Shown one piece after another: positions 37,644-47,338 of a DNA stretch of 64,000 bases. The stretch spans positions 248,001 through 312,000 of the forward strand of contig NZ_KB894801.1 in NCBI RefSeq assembly GCF_000374645.1. Direction: 5' to 3'. The first letter of the stretch is position 1; every line of letters starts with the position of its first letter. Made by a program: the position numbers and the translations under genes. The DNA is from Arhodomonas aquaeolei DSM 8974 (lineage in GTDB: Bacteria > Pseudomonadota > Gammaproteobacteria > Nitrococcales > Nitrococcaceae). Under the pieces are notes generated by a model that was not told the origin of the DNA, did not search any database, and worked only from the letters and a program-made list of their open reading frames with translations.

Positions 37644-38196
37644 CCCCGTCCGGACCTTCGCCCGCCAGGCCCAGCGGACACTGCTGGTGGGCGAATGGTT
37701 CGACGCCCTGCGCCTGGGCCACGGTTCGACGGTGGCCGACCTCGGCTGCGGCGGCGGCTACGTTGCGCTGCGCGCCGCCGAGCGCGTCGGCGCCACCGGC
37801 ACGGTATACGCCTTCGACCGCGATCCGGAGGCCATCGAGCTGCTGCGGCGCACCGCCGCACTGCACCAGCTCCACCACCTCCATGCCGCGGTGGCGGATG
37901 TCGCCGCCCTCACCGCTCTGCCGGCGCCGGTGGAGGCGGCACTGCTGACCATGGTCCTTCACCACGCCGACGACCCCGGCGCCTTTCTCGCCCACCTCCG
38001 CGGATTGCTGGCCGACGACGCCCGTCTACTGGTGGCCGAGTTCGCACCGGACGGCCCCGGGCTCGTCGGCCCCGGGCTCGCCTCGCGTATGGGCCCGGCG
38101 CACCTGAACGAGCTAGCCACTACCGCCGGCTTCGATATGGACTGGGTGGAACGTCAAACCGCCGAACACTGGTTCGGCGTGCTCACGCCGCGCTGA
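37615..38196 (+). CDS. Class I SAM-dependent methyltransferase
   Basis: This 193-residue protein has the SAM-binding motif VADLGCGGGYVALRAAE and an acidic strand-2 end (VYAFDRDPEAIELL). A later block, LTMVLHHADDPGAFLAHL, is typical of small-molecule or ubiquinone-type methyltransferases. The substrate cannot be told. It overlaps the end of the 2-hydroxyacid dehydrogenase by 29 bp in another frame, so the two are probably coupled. Confidence 0.8.
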   Translation: MSSTSHAGTDPVRTFARQAQRTLLVGEWFDALRLGHGSTVADLGCGGGYVALRAAERVGATGTVYAFDRDPEAIELLRRTAALHQLHHLHAAVADVAALTALPAPVEAALLTMVLHHADDPGAFLAHLRGLLADDARLLVAEFAPDGPGLVGPGLASRMGPAHLNELATTAGFDMDWVERQTAEHWFGVLTPR

Positions 38197-38208
38197 CCGC
38201 AGCGTATC

Positions 38209-39840
38209 CTACCCGTCCCCGCCGCGCAGCCACGCCACCAGCCCGGCGGTGGAACCGTCCAGATCCTGCCGAACCGTGTCGCTGCCAAGGCATGCCCGAA
38301 GGTCACCCGCCAGGCGCTTGCCCAGCTCCACGCCCCACTGGTCGAAGGGGTTGATCCCCCAGATCGTCGCCTCGACGAAGATACGGTGCTCGTAGAGCGC
38401 AACCAGCCGGCCGAGGTGTCCGGCGTCGGCGCGACGCATCAGAAGCGTGTTGGACGGCCTGTCCCCGACATGGGTCCTATGCGCCAGCAGGAGCCGCCGT
38501 CGTTCCGGCTCCAGCTCCGCCATGCCCTCCTCTGCCACCAGGCTCTCCGGGGCGACACCGCACATCAGCGCCCGGGACTGAGCGAGACAGTTGGCGAGGA
38601 GCTCGCGCCGGTGCGCCGGGGCGTCACGCCCGTCCTCCATGGCGCAGATGAACTCCGCCGGCACTACCTGGGTACCCTGGTGCAGGAACTGGTAGAAGGC
38701 ATGCTGACCGTCGATGGCGGACCGCCCCCAGAGCACCGCCGCGGTGCCGGTCCCCGCCGGGGTGCCGTCGACGGTCACGGACTTGCCGTTACTCTCCATC
38801 ACCGCCTGCTGAAGGTACGCGGGAAGCCGGCGCAGGCGCCAGTCGTAGGGCAGCACGACCTGGCTGGCCGCACCGAGGACCGTCGTGTTCCAGACGTTCA
38901 CCAGTGCTAGCAGCACCGGCAGGTTACCGGCAAGGGGCATATCGCGGAAATGCCGGTCCATCGCCGCACCGCCGGCAAGGAACTCACGGAAGACCGCCGT
39001 ACCGGCGGCAATCATCACCGAGACGCTGACCGCGGACCACACCGAATAGCGGCCGCCGACCCAGTCCCACAGGGGGAAGGTCCGGCCAACCTCGAGGCCG
39101 GCGTCGGCGAGGCGCTCCGGCTTCCCGGTCACGCCGACGAAATGGTGCGTCAGGGCCGGATCGCGCCCCAGTCGTGCGGCGAACCAGGACAGGGCGGTAC
39201 CGGCGTTGAGGAGCGTCTCCCGCGTGCCGCCGCTCTTGGTCGCAACCACCACCAGCGTGGTCGCAGGATCGAGGCCGGCGAGGACCGTACGCAGGGCCTG
39301 GGCGTCGGCACTGGAGACGAAATGCAGCCGCGGACCGTCGTTCTCCGGTGACAGTACGACATCCGCCAGCAGCCGCGGCCCCAGGTCGGAGCCGCCGATA
39401 CCGATGTGGATCACATCGGTGAAGGCACGGCCATCCGCCCCGGTGACCGTGCCGTCCCGCACGCCGGCGGCGAAGGCCTCCATCTGTCCGAGACAGTCCG
39501 AGACCGGCCGCGAGACCCCAGCGTGATCCGCGATCTCCGGCGTACGCAGCGCCGCGTGCAGCGCGGCGCGCTCCTCCGTCGGATTGACGACGTCGCCGGC
39601 GAACATGGCGTCCCGGCGCGCCGGCACGTCCCGCGCCCGCGCCAGCGCCAGTAACGCCTCCAGGGCGGCCACGTCCAGCCGGTTCTTGGAGAAATCCACC
39701 AGCAGCCCGTTTTCACGCCGGCTGAAGCGCTCGAAGCGTTCGGGATCCGCCTCGAACAGCGCGTCGATACGGCACTCGGCGAGCCGCCGGTGATGGGACG
39801 CCAGCTGCTGCCATGCCGGGTCCTGTTCCAGTGGGCGCAT
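38209..39840 (-). CDS. pgi: Glucose-6-phosphate isomerase
   Basis: Pgi interconverts glucose 6-phosphate and fructose 6-phosphate. The 543-residue product, close to E. coli length, contains HIGIGGSDLGPRL, DWVGGRYSVWSAVS and MESNGKSV. C-terminal landmarks are INPFDQWGVELGKRLA. The ATG at 39840 gives a start (MRPLEQDPAWQQLASH) like other Pgi proteins; the frame is open upstream but unconserved. A GGAGG-type site lies just before it. It is transcribed as a single gene. Confidence 0.95.
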   Translation of the reverse strand: MRPLEQDPAWQQLASHHRRLAECRIDALFEADPERFERFSRRENGLLVDFSKNRLDVAALEALLALARARDVPARRDAMFAGDVVNPTEERAALHAALRTPEIADHAGVSRPVSDCLGQMEAFAAGVRDGTVTGADGRAFTDVIHIGIGGSDLGPRLLADVVLSPENDGPRLHFVSSADAQALRTVLAGLDPATTLVVVATKSGGTRETLLNAGTALSWFAARLGRDPALTHHFVGVTGKPERLADAGLEVGRTFPLWDWVGGRYSVWSAVSVSVMIAAGTAVFREFLAGGAAMDRHFRDMPLAGNLPVLLALVNVWNTTVLGAASQVVLPYDWRLRRLPAYLQQAVMESNGKSVTVDGTPAGTGTAAVLWGRSAIDGQHAFYQFLHQGTQVVPAEFICAMEDGRDAPAHRRELLANCLAQSRALMCGVAPESLVAEEGMAELEPERRRLLLAHRTHVGDRPSNTLLMRRADAGHLGRLVALYEHRIFVEATIWGINPFDQWGVELGKRLAGDLRACLGSDTVRQDLDGSTAGLVAWLRGGDG

Positions 39841-40023
39841 CGATCCCCTCCTGCTCCACGTGCCCGGGCGGCGCTCACCGCGTGCGGCCCGGGAGGTGAC
39901 ACTACGTATGATCAGGGCAGTATACCGGCGCTCCGCAACAGCGTCCGGGGAGCGCCGGACATGCCGGCGCCGTGACCGCGGCGACGTCGGGCGACGACAC
40001 CCGGCGCCCGGGCGCAACGGTCT

Positions 40024-41547
40024 TCAGGGACGGTTCGTCGTGGGCGTATCCGGTGACTGCTGGACGCGATCGCGGCCGTGCGCCTTCGCGAGGTTCAGCG
40101 CCTGGTCGGCGGCGCCGATGAACACGTCCACACTGGGGTAACACCGCCCGGCATCCATGTGTGCGGCCACGCCGATGGACGTGGTGATATGGAAGGGGCG
40201 CCCCTCGCCATCCCGGTGAGCGACCGCGGCGACCGCGCTGCGCAGACGCTCGCAGACCGCCATTGCGTCGCTCAGCGTCGTACCGGGCAGCAGGACGAGG
40301 AACTCCTCGCCGCCGTAGCGAACGACGAGGTCGCGCTGGCGCAGCCGCGCCGCCATCATCCCGGCAACGCCCACCAGCACCTGATCGCCCACCTGGTGGC
40401 CGTGACGGTCATTGACCGCCTTGAACTGGTCGAGATCCACGAAACCGATACTCAGGGGCCAGCCGCTCTCGGTGGCGAGCGCGAACTCGTGCGCCATGCG
40501 CTCGTCGAAATAGCGCCGGTTGTACACCCCGGTCAGCGGGTCGTGGTTCGCCACCTCCTCCCAGTGCTTCGCCGTGCGCTCGAGCTCGTGGAAACGCAGG
40601 CGCTGCTCGCTGGTCTCCTGCAGGAGCTGGAGATTGCGCATCATCAGCATCTCGCGCGCCTCCTCGATCACCCCTGCCGCCACCCGAGCCGACGGCAGCG
40701 GGGTATCGAACAGCCGCGCCGCCTCCGGCAGCCCCTCCCCGACGCGGTCGATCACCGCGGCGACGGCGTCCCCGCCGAGCCCGAGCCACGCCGATGCGGC
40801 ATCCGCAAGCCGCGCCGAGGATTCCGCACGGTCGCTGTCATGGAGGAACAGGTCGGCGATACGGCCGGACAGCGCCACACAGCGCGCCAGCTCCCGGTCC
40901 TCGTCCGGAATCGCGTCGGTTTCCGGGTCATGGCTGCCGAGCACGGTGTTCACGAGATAGCGGGGCAGCCCCCAGCGCTCCATCAGCCAGGCGCCGACCG
41001 CGCAGTGACCGGATTGCAGATGGACGGACTCCAGTGCGACCAGGGCATCGTGGGTATCGGCCTCCGTCACCAGGGGCTCATAGAGCTCGGGGACCGCGAC
41101 CTCCAGCGCCAGGATGCCGATATCCTGGAGCAGGCCCGCGAGGAAGAACTCCTCCTTGCCCGGGTGGCCGATCTCCTCGCCGAGGATGCGGCAGGCGGTG
41201 GCGGCGATCAGTGCGCGGCGCCAGACCAGCCGAATCGCGCGCCCGTCGCCGCGCCCGCGCAGGGCATCCGCCAGCGAGAAGCTCAGCGCCAGCGTCATGG
41301 TCGTGTTCAGTCCCAGCACCATAACGGCCTGGCGGATGTTGTCGCTGCGCCGGCGCTGACCGTATAGCGGGGAATTGCTCACCCGCAGGATGCGGCTCGC
41401 CAGCGCCGGGTCCTTGACCAGCAGCGCGGCGAGGTCGGCGATATCCACCTCCGGATCGCGTCCCATCTCGAGAATACGGGTCGCGATGCCGGGCATGGTC
41501 GGCAGGTGTGGGCAGTGCTCCAGCGCGGCCTCGGTATCGGGGGTCAT
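40024..41547 (-). CDS. HDOD-GGDEF diguanylate cyclase
   Basis: This 507-residue cytoplasmic protein has an N-terminal HDOD domain (about 10-250: LPTMPGIATRILEM, LASRILRVSNSPLYG). A coiled-coil-like linker near 280-330 and a C-terminal GGDEF domain follow. The active site is GGEEF (412-416) with an inhibitory RxxD (R403 to D406). It therefore probably makes c-di-GMP under control of the HDOD sensor. The ATG at 41547 is favoured by GGGAGGG 4-5 bases upstream; the ATG at 41574 lacks such a site. A divergent DUF427 gene starts about 200 bp away. Confidence 0.88.
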   Translation of the reverse strand: MTPDTEAALEHCPHLPTMPGIATRILEMGRDPEVDIADLAALLVKDPALASRILRVSNSPLYGQRRRSDNIRQAVMVLGLNTTMTLALSFSLADALRGRGDGRAIRLVWRRALIAATACRILGEEIGHPGKEEFFLAGLLQDIGILALEVAVPELYEPLVTEADTHDALVALESVHLQSGHCAVGAWLMERWGLPRYLVNTVLGSHDPETDAIPDEDRELARCVALSGRIADLFLHDSDRAESSARLADAASAWLGLGGDAVAAVIDRVGEGLPEAARLFDTPLPSARVAAGVIEEAREMLMMRNLQLLQETSEQRLRFHELERTAKHWEEVANHDPLTGVYNRRYFDERMAHEFALATESGWPLSIGFVDLDQFKAVNDRHGHQVGDQVLVGVAGMMAARLRQRDLVVRYGGEEFLVLLPGTTLSDAMAVCERLRSAVAAVAHRDGEGRPFHITTSIGVAAHMDAGRCYPSVDVFIGAADQALNLAKAHGRDRVQQSPDTPTTNRP

Positions 41548-41743
41548 CGGCCCTCCCGGCGCCACGACCGGCATGGACGCAGTCGCATCGGCGGGGACTT
41601 GCGGTCCACGGTGACGTCGCTGCTCACAGGGTTTCCTCGGGTCGGTTCAGGATCGATGTTGTTATTATTCTCCCTACGCGGCGGGATACGAACTTCCGCG
41701 ACCCGCCCTTGGTGCTTCAACAATACCACCGGGAACGGCGAAA

Positions 41744-42100
41744 ATGGCAGCGTCGCATGCAGCGGATCGTATCCGCCTGAGACATGGTTCCGGCCGTCTC
41801 CGGGTCCTTCTGGACGGACACTGCCTGGCAGACAGCACGGACGTAATCGAACTCCACGAGACCGGTTACCCGGTGCGCTACTATTTCCCCCGGGCCGGGG
41901 TCGAGATGGGGCTTCTGACACCCACGGCAACGCGGACGCACTGTCCGCTCAAGGGTGAGGCCGAGTACTTCGGCGCCCGCACGGGTCCCGCCGTCTTGGC
42001 CGACGTCGCCTGGAGCTATCCCGCACCGCTGCCGGCGATGGCGCCCATCGCCGGCCACCTGGCCTTCGACGGGGAGCGGGTGCAGATCGTCACCGCCTGA
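41744..42100 (+). CDS. DUF427 domain protein
   Basis: This 118-residue protein matches the DUF427 family, small beta-barrel proteins of unknown function. Landmarks are LLDGHCLADSTDVIELHETGYPV near 20-42, YYFPRAGVEMGLL, and the conserved ending CPLKGEAEYFG...DVAWSYPAP...IAGHLAFDGERV, quoted here in pieces. It is transcribed divergently from the HDOD-GGDEF gene and converges on the tandem AAA gene. Confidence 0.85.
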   Translation: MAASHAADRIRLRHGSGRLRVLLDGHCLADSTDVIELHETGYPVRYYFPRAGVEMGLLTPTATRTHCPLKGEAEYFGARTGPAVLADVAWSYPAPLPAMAPIAGHLAFDGERVQIVTA

Positions 42101-42112
42101 ACCGGCGGCGCC

Positions 42113-44269
42113 TCACAGCCTGGCGGTGAAGCCGACCGGGCGCGTAGTGCCGCCCTTCTCCGAAACCTCGTCGACGAGCTCCCGATAGAGACGGTCGCCG
42201 TCCACCGGCTCGCCGAGCAGGTGCAGGCGCTGGGCGACCGCCTCGAAATCCCCCGGCGTGAGCGCATCGAGCTGGCGCAGGGCGTCAGCGAAGCGTGCCG
42301 CCTTGCCCTCGCCGCCCAGCGCCACCAGGGTGGCGTCGAACAGCCGCTCGCGCTGCCCCGGTGCGAGGGGATCGAAGCGCAGCTTGAGCGCAAAACGCCG
42401 CATGCTCGCCGGGTCCAGGTTCGACTTGAGGTTGGTGGTGGCGATAAAGACGCCCTCGAAGGCCTCCATCTGCGTGAGCAGTTCGTTGACCTGGGTGACC
42501 TCCCACTGCTGGTGGGCGCCACGCCGGTCGCCCAGGAAGCTGTCCGCCTCGTCGAGCACCAGCACCGCGTCCATCTCCGCCGCCTCCATGAACATGGCGG
42601 CAATGCTGCGTTCGGTCTCACCCACGTAGGAGCCGAGGATGCTGGAGGCGCGCCGCACCATAACCTCGCGGCCCATACTCTCCGCCAGATGGCGTGCGAA
42701 CGCGGTCTTGCCGGTGCCTGGCGGACCGTAGAAGCACAGGCTCGCGCTCGGCCGCGCGATCAGACCGTCACGCAGCGCCACCAGGTCGCGGTTGGCGTTG
42801 AGCAGGCTCAGATCGAAGGGCACGATGCCGTTGCGCCGCCCGCCGGCCGGCTGACCGCCGAGCAGCAGCGAGGTCTGGCGGAGCACATTCTCCACGGCCA
42901 CCGCCTTGGCATCCGTCCGCCCGGCCACCCGCGCTGCCTTCGCGATCGCCGCCGGGGTGTTGTGCTCGTTGGCCACCACCCGTTCGAACACCGCGTGGGG
43001 CAGGTCCAGTCCGCCCATGTGCGCCTCGGCGATGCGCCGGCGCACCACCGGCGGCACGGAGCGGAAGAACAGCGGATAGTCGAAGCGGCGCAGGTGCGCA
43101 CTGTCCACCCAGCCGAGGTCGTTCGCCACCCACACGCAGGGGACGGTGTTCGACTCGAGCAGCTCATTGATCCACGCCTTGCTGCCGGCGCTGCCTGTGC
43201 CGTCGTCGTCGCCGCCTTCCACCGCGATCATCGGCGTGGCCGCGAGCGCGTCATCGCAGTCGTCGAAGAGCACGGCCACGGACTCGCGCCCGGCAAGCAG
43301 GCGCTGGCAGGCCTTGAACGCCCGCAGCCGCATGCTCGCCTTCAGTGGCACACCGGCGCGCGTGGTGGTCGGCACCTCGTAGAGCGTCAGCCCCGCGGCC
43401 TGGGCCACGGCTCGCGCGAACTCGGTCTTCCCGAGGCCGGGCTCGCCGTGGAGCAGCACATTGCAGCCCGGGGTGTTCTGAGCCGCCGAGGCGACGAGGT
43501 AGTCCGTGATGATGGCCGCATCCCGCCGCAGGTGCGGGAAATCGCCCACCCCGAGCTTCGGCGCGGGGCTGACCCGGCCGAAACGCTGGACAATATCGTC
43601 GATGCTGCTGTTGTCCTCGAACAGGCTGTCCGCCAGCCCCTCGACCAGGGAGATCTTGGCCTCCAGCGGGCAGCGCATGCCCTGTACGCGCACGACACCG
43701 GAGGCGACCAGCGCCGTCTCGCCCTCAACGCTCGCCAGCGCGTCACGCTGGGCAACGCCGGAGAGCTCGCGGAGCAGGCCCGCGAGCTGGCGGTTGTTCA
43801 CGTCCGTCGCCACCATGCCGAAGGTATCCTCGAAGGCCGGCTCGCACTCGATCAGCGCGGCCAGTACCAGCAGGACCTTGTCGGCGTCGGAGAGCTCCAG
43901 GCGCTCGTCCAGGAGCTCGATGTTACGGAAGAGCGGACTGTCCGGATCGAGCCGCCCGTCCGGCCCCTCATGGCTGGCGAGCTGCCGGCGCAGACTCGCT
44001 TCGGCGCGCTCCGCGCGGACCTCACCGGGGTCATCCTTGTCGCCGGCCCAGGTGTCCGGCAGACCGAGATAGCCCTGGAAGGCGTCCGCATCCGCGATGT
44101 GCAGCGCGCTCGTGTGCCGCAGCGACTGCGGCCAGCCAAAGAACAGCGCCATGCGGATCAGCCAGCTCGCCCCGAGGCTGTGATATTCGTCGCGATCGTA
44201 GCCCTGGTAGTCATTCAGGTCGCCGACCGTGTCGTCGGCCCGGGTGCTGAGAAACGGCAAGTCGATCAT
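42113..44269 (-). CDS. Tandem AAA ATPase of unknown function
   Basis: This 718-residue cytoplasmic protein has a non-ATPase N-terminal region (about 1-240, with many acidic residues) and two AAA modules. Module 1 has Walker A GEPGLGKT (275-282) and an unusual Walker B, VAVLFDDCDD (331-340), with Asp at the usual Glu position. Module 2 has Walker A GPPGTGKT (515-522) and a normal Walker B, VLVLDEAD (569-576), with TTNLKSNLDPASMRRF as sensor and arginine-finger region. The ATG at 44269 is chosen because codons upstream look like non-coding sequence. The pattern resembles Cdc48-like double ATPases only in layout. No protease or substrate partner is adjacent. Confidence 0.8.
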   Translation of the reverse strand: MIDLPFLSTRADDTVGDLNDYQGYDRDEYHSLGASWLIRMALFFGWPQSLRHTSALHIADADAFQGYLGLPDTWAGDKDDPGEVRAERAEASLRRQLASHEGPDGRLDPDSPLFRNIELLDERLELSDADKVLLVLAALIECEPAFEDTFGMVATDVNNRQLAGLLRELSGVAQRDALASVEGETALVASGVVRVQGMRCPLEAKISLVEGLADSLFEDNSSIDDIVQRFGRVSPAPKLGVGDFPHLRRDAAIITDYLVASAAQNTPGCNVLLHGEPGLGKTEFARAVAQAAGLTLYEVPTTTRAGVPLKASMRLRAFKACQRLLAGRESVAVLFDDCDDALAATPMIAVEGGDDDGTGSAGSKAWINELLESNTVPCVWVANDLGWVDSAHLRRFDYPLFFRSVPPVVRRRIAEAHMGGLDLPHAVFERVVANEHNTPAAIAKAARVAGRTDAKAVAVENVLRQTSLLLGGQPAGGRRNGIVPFDLSLLNANRDLVALRDGLIARPSASLCFYGPPGTGKTAFARHLAESMGREVMVRRASSILGSYVGETERSIAAMFMEAAEMDAVLVLDEADSFLGDRRGAHQQWEVTQVNELLTQMEAFEGVFIATTNLKSNLDPASMRRFALKLRFDPLAPGQRERLFDATLVALGGEGKAARFADALRQLDALTPGDFEAVAQRLHLLGEPVDGDRLYRELVDEVSEKGGTTRPVGFTARL

Positions 44270-44445
44270 CGATCCCCTCAATGCGCATCGGCGGACCCGA
44301 CGCGTCAGCGGCAGGTCCTTCACCCGCCATGATGCCACACTCCGTCCAGTGCGGGCTGTGACCTGTACCCCCACGGATTTTGGGTCGTGACGCGCGGAAT
44401 CAACCGCCTGCAGCCGTCCGGAACGGCAATGCGTCGTCGCCCGGG

Positions 44446-44970
44446 CTACACGCTTCGACGCCGGTCCCGCCAGAGGCGATAAACGGTGAAGAGATTGGTG
44501 ACGAGGATCAGCGACTCCGCGGTCACACCACCGATGGAGCCCGCAAGGGCATTGCTGAGTATCCAGCAGGAAGCGGCGAGCGCCAGCCACAGACGCATCG
44601 CGATGCCCCGCAGCATGAACATCCCGTAGGTCCCGGCCAGTCCCGCGGCCAGCGCGGGCGCATCCTGCCAGCCCTGCCAGGTGGGCCAGGCAACCACGGC
44701 GGTCGCGGCGAGAATCGCGAGCATCACCAGACGGTGCCGGTAGTATCGCCGGACCAGCACCACGCGCAGCACAACCAACAGGGTCACGGCCGCCGCGACC
44801 CAGCTGCGGAACAGCGCGAACTGCAACGCGAAGGCGACATTCGCGGCGATCAGCAACACGAACAGCCGGTCGTCCCGACGGCTGGCGAAACCGGCAACGC
44901 ACAACCCGAGCGCGACGAGGCTGACGAGCTGCCCGGCAATCCAGCGCACCCCCGGATCCGCCGTCAACAT
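44446..44970 (-). CDS. ygjV: YgjV-family inner membrane protein
   Basis: This 174-residue protein is largely hydrophobic, with about six membrane segments starting near residues 9-28. Landmarks FALQFALFRSWVAAAVTLLV and SLILVTNLFTVYRLWRDRR match the YgjV family (bacterial inner membrane protein of unknown role). It lies upstream of the tandem AAA gene on the same strand with a 176-bp gap, so co-transcription is uncertain. Confidence 0.78.
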   Translation of the reverse strand: MLTADPGVRWIAGQLVSLVALGLCVAGFASRRDDRLFVLLIAANVAFALQFALFRSWVAAAVTLLVVLRVVLVRRYYRHRLVMLAILAATAVVAWPTWQGWQDAPALAAGLAGTYGMFMLRGIAMRLWLALAASCWILSNALAGSIGGVTAESLILVTNLFTVYRLWRDRRRSV

Positions 44971-45353
44971 GCGGCATCCCGGGCGGCCGGGAACGTTTCA
45001 ATAGGTAAGGCCAACGGCGGGGTCCCTGCTTGCGGACCGTGCAGGGTAAACGCCGCGCACGCCCCGTTGCCAGCCGTGACGCCGGCGGGGCCGCCCCTGC
45101 CACTCTCCCCCGCGTATAATCCGGCGGGCCGTCGCCTTCGGAGCCTCTGCGCGAGTAAACCGCTATCCGCACCGCAGGCGATGCGGCTCAGGGGTTCCGT
45201 GGCGACGAATGAGCGGTTCAGGAACGGACGGGGCCGTGTCCACCGGACAGTTCCTTTGCCGCTTGGCATGGCCGGTAGCCTGCCACCCGAGGGGTCCGGC
45301 GTTGCTACCGTGACACGCTCGGTGGCGGTACCGGCCCGCAGCCTTCCGTTCCG
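44971..45353. other. Intergenic region with an orphan -10 element
   Basis: This 383-bp stretch between ygjV and the nitronate monooxygenase gene contains no convincing gene. A perfect TATAAT on the plus strand (45115-45120) has no good -35 at normal spacing and no coding start shortly downstream. It could start a small RNA, or be chance. The reading frames that cross it show no protein-like features. Confidence 0.4.
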
Positions 45354-46439
45354 CTATGCACCGGGACCACCGGGGGCCGTTAACAGCTCCTGTACAAGCC
45401 GGGCAACCAGTACCCCCGCCGGCATCTCCCGGCACAGCGGCGCGCCCTGTCCCGCCCAGTTGGGGGAATAGGCTGTGCTCCCCGCCGCCCTCGCGGCCGC
45501 ATGGAGCTGTTTGGCCGCATCGTAGGCCAGCGGGTAATCGGGGACGCTGTCGTCGTCGCAACGCCCGATCTCATCCTGGAAAACACCGGCAACCCCCCGT
45601 GCCGGACGCCCGGATATCGCCCGGGTAACGGCCGTGCGCGCCGCGGAATCACTCCGCAGCGCCGTTCGGTGGGCCGCCGTCGCCGCGGATTCGGGACACG
45701 GGATGAAGGCGGTGCCGAGCTGGGCCCCTACGGCACCTAGCGCGAGCACGGCGCGTATACCCGGACCGTCCATAATCCCGCCCGAGGCGATCACCGGCAC
45801 GGACAGCCGCGCGACAAGCCGTCTCACCAGAGGCATGAGCCCCAGGGCCTCGTCCTCTCCGGCGTCGAAATTGCCCCGGTGCCCGCCCGCCTCGATACCC
45901 TGTGCGACCACCGCGTCCGCGCCAGCCGCCTCCGCCGCCTGCCCCTCCGCGGGGGTGGTCACCGAGATCAGCACTCGTCCGCCGTAACCGTGGATGCTTC
46001 GGACGATATCCACACCAGGCACGCCGAAATGGAAGCTGACCACCGGAGGCTGTTCCTCACACAGCATGGCCACCATCGCCGGATTGGCGTCGATCGGCAC
46101 ATAGATCTCGTCCAGGGACTCCGGCACCTCCGCGTGCTGCGCCTCGAAGTGCGGGCGCAGACGCTCGAGCCAGGCGCGGGTCACGGCGGGTCGGTTCCGG
46201 GGCCGGGTATGGCAGAAGAAATTCACGTTGAACGGCTGCGCGGTCAGGGCACGCAGCTCCCGGATCTGCCCGCGGGCCTGTTCGACACCGCTGCCGCCGA
46301 GCCCCAGCGAACCGAGACCGCCGGCCTCGGCCACCGCTGCCGCCAGCGCCGGCGTGGACACGCCGGCCATCGGTGCCTGGACAACGGGGTACGGGACCCC
46401 GAAGAGGGCGCGGAACGCCGCCGATTCCATACTGTTCAT
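45354..46439 (-). CDS. Nitronate monooxygenase (2-nitropropane dioxygenase family)
   Basis: This 361-residue FMN enzyme belongs to the nitronate monooxygenase family, which oxidises propionate-3-nitronate and related nitronates. Landmarks are PVVQAPMAGVSTPALAAAV near the N terminus, GLGSLGLGG, the active-site histidine region QGIEAGGHRGNF, and ASGGIMDG and GAVGAQLGTAF for phosphate/FMN binding. The ATG at 46439 follows GGAGGA by 5 bases. The gene appears monocistronic. Confidence 0.88.
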   Translation of the reverse strand: MNSMESAAFRALFGVPYPVVQAPMAGVSTPALAAAVAEAGGLGSLGLGGSGVEQARGQIRELRALTAQPFNVNFFCHTRPRNRPAVTRAWLERLRPHFEAQHAEVPESLDEIYVPIDANPAMVAMLCEEQPPVVSFHFGVPGVDIVRSIHGYGGRVLISVTTPAEGQAAEAAGADAVVAQGIEAGGHRGNFDAGEDEALGLMPLVRRLVARLSVPVIASGGIMDGPGIRAVLALGAVGAQLGTAFIPCPESAATAAHRTALRSDSAARTAVTRAISGRPARGVAGVFQDEIGRCDDDSVPDYPLAYDAAKQLHAAARAAGSTAYSPNWAGQGAPLCREMPAGVLVARLVQELLTAPGGPGA

Positions 46440-46658
46440 GCCGTCCTCCGGTGCATCGGCCCCACGTCGCACCGAACGCTATCCGGGTGAGCAGTCCACG
46501 GCAAATGAAAGGTAACGATGGCCGCAATCACGGTCCGTGATCCCGCAGGACCGCACCCTGACGGCGGCGCCTGCGCCGCCGGGTCGGCCACGACACTCGG
46601 GCATTACCGGCACCGGGTCACCGGTACCACCCACGGAACGGTACGGGGGGTCGCCCGC

Positions 46659-47120
46659 CTAGCCCTGGACCTGCCAGCTGCCGTCCGACTGACGGCAGGC
46701 GGTGCCGTACACCGTCTCCGGACGGCCGCCGATGGACGCCTCCATGGTGTACTCCCGACACGGACCGCCACTGGTCTCGTAGGTGCGTGTGGGGGTGACG
46801 ACGTACTCGTTGCCGGTATCCGGATTGCGCCAGGACGATGGCACCCCCGTGCGCACGTTCTCCAGCGCCGCCGCCGTACGGAGCCGGTCGGTCTCGTCCA
46901 TGGAGCGTCCGATGGAGCCGCCGATCGCCGCCCCCGCCAGGGTGCCCACGATGATCGCGGCCGTGCTCGCGTGCCCGTGCCGCTCCACCTGGCTGCCGAG
47001 CAGCCCACCCAGCACCCCGCCGATCACCATCCCGGACTGCTCCTGGGTGCCCTGGTAGTTCGCGCAGCCGGACACCCCGAGGGCCCCGGCCAGGATTACA
47101 CCGATAACCCGCTGTCTCAC
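46659..47120 (-). CDS. 17-kDa-antigen-type surface lipoprotein with glycine zipper
   Basis: This 153-residue protein starts at GTG (47120), preceded by GGGAGG, and has a signal peptide ending in the lipobox GVSGC. A glycine-zipper 2TM segment follows (GMVIGGVLGGLLGSQ and TLAGAAIGGSIGRSMDETDR). The C-terminal domain (YVVTPTRTYETSGGPCREY, DGSWQV) is the RT0821/Lpp0805 surface-protein type. It is probably anchored in the outer membrane. The role is unknown. The gene stands alone. Confidence 0.84.
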   Translation of the reverse strand: MRQRVIGVILAGALGVSGCANYQGTQEQSGMVIGGVLGGLLGSQVERHGHASTAAIIVGTLAGAAIGGSIGRSMDETDRLRTAAALENVRTGVPSSWRNPDTGNEYVVTPTRTYETSGGPCREYTMEASIGGRPETVYGTACRQSDGSWQVQG

Positions 47121-47338
47121 CGCTACCTCCCGCCGGCCCACGCCGGGTGCTGCCGCCACAACGCTTCCCAGCCGATGCTAGGCCGGTGATGGGCAGAGGG
47201 GTTTGACGGCGGTCATGAACACGGAAAGAAACGTTGTCCCGGCACGAGGCAGGTGCGCGCGGCGCCACCAGGGTCCGCAATGTGCCATACCCTGGCGCGT
47301 AACGGATCACTGAAGCCGTGCAGAACGGTCACATCGTC

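Noticed and set aside
44270-45172. An N-terminal extension of about 300 residues to the tandem AAA gene.
   Set aside because: The extension would run antisense-like across ygjV, is Arg/Ala-rich and not protein-like; ATG 44269 gives a normal start.
45356-46515. Plus-strand frames antisense to the nitronate monooxygenase gene.
   Set aside because: They lack family motifs and ribosome sites, and the minus-strand gene has clear catalytic motifs.
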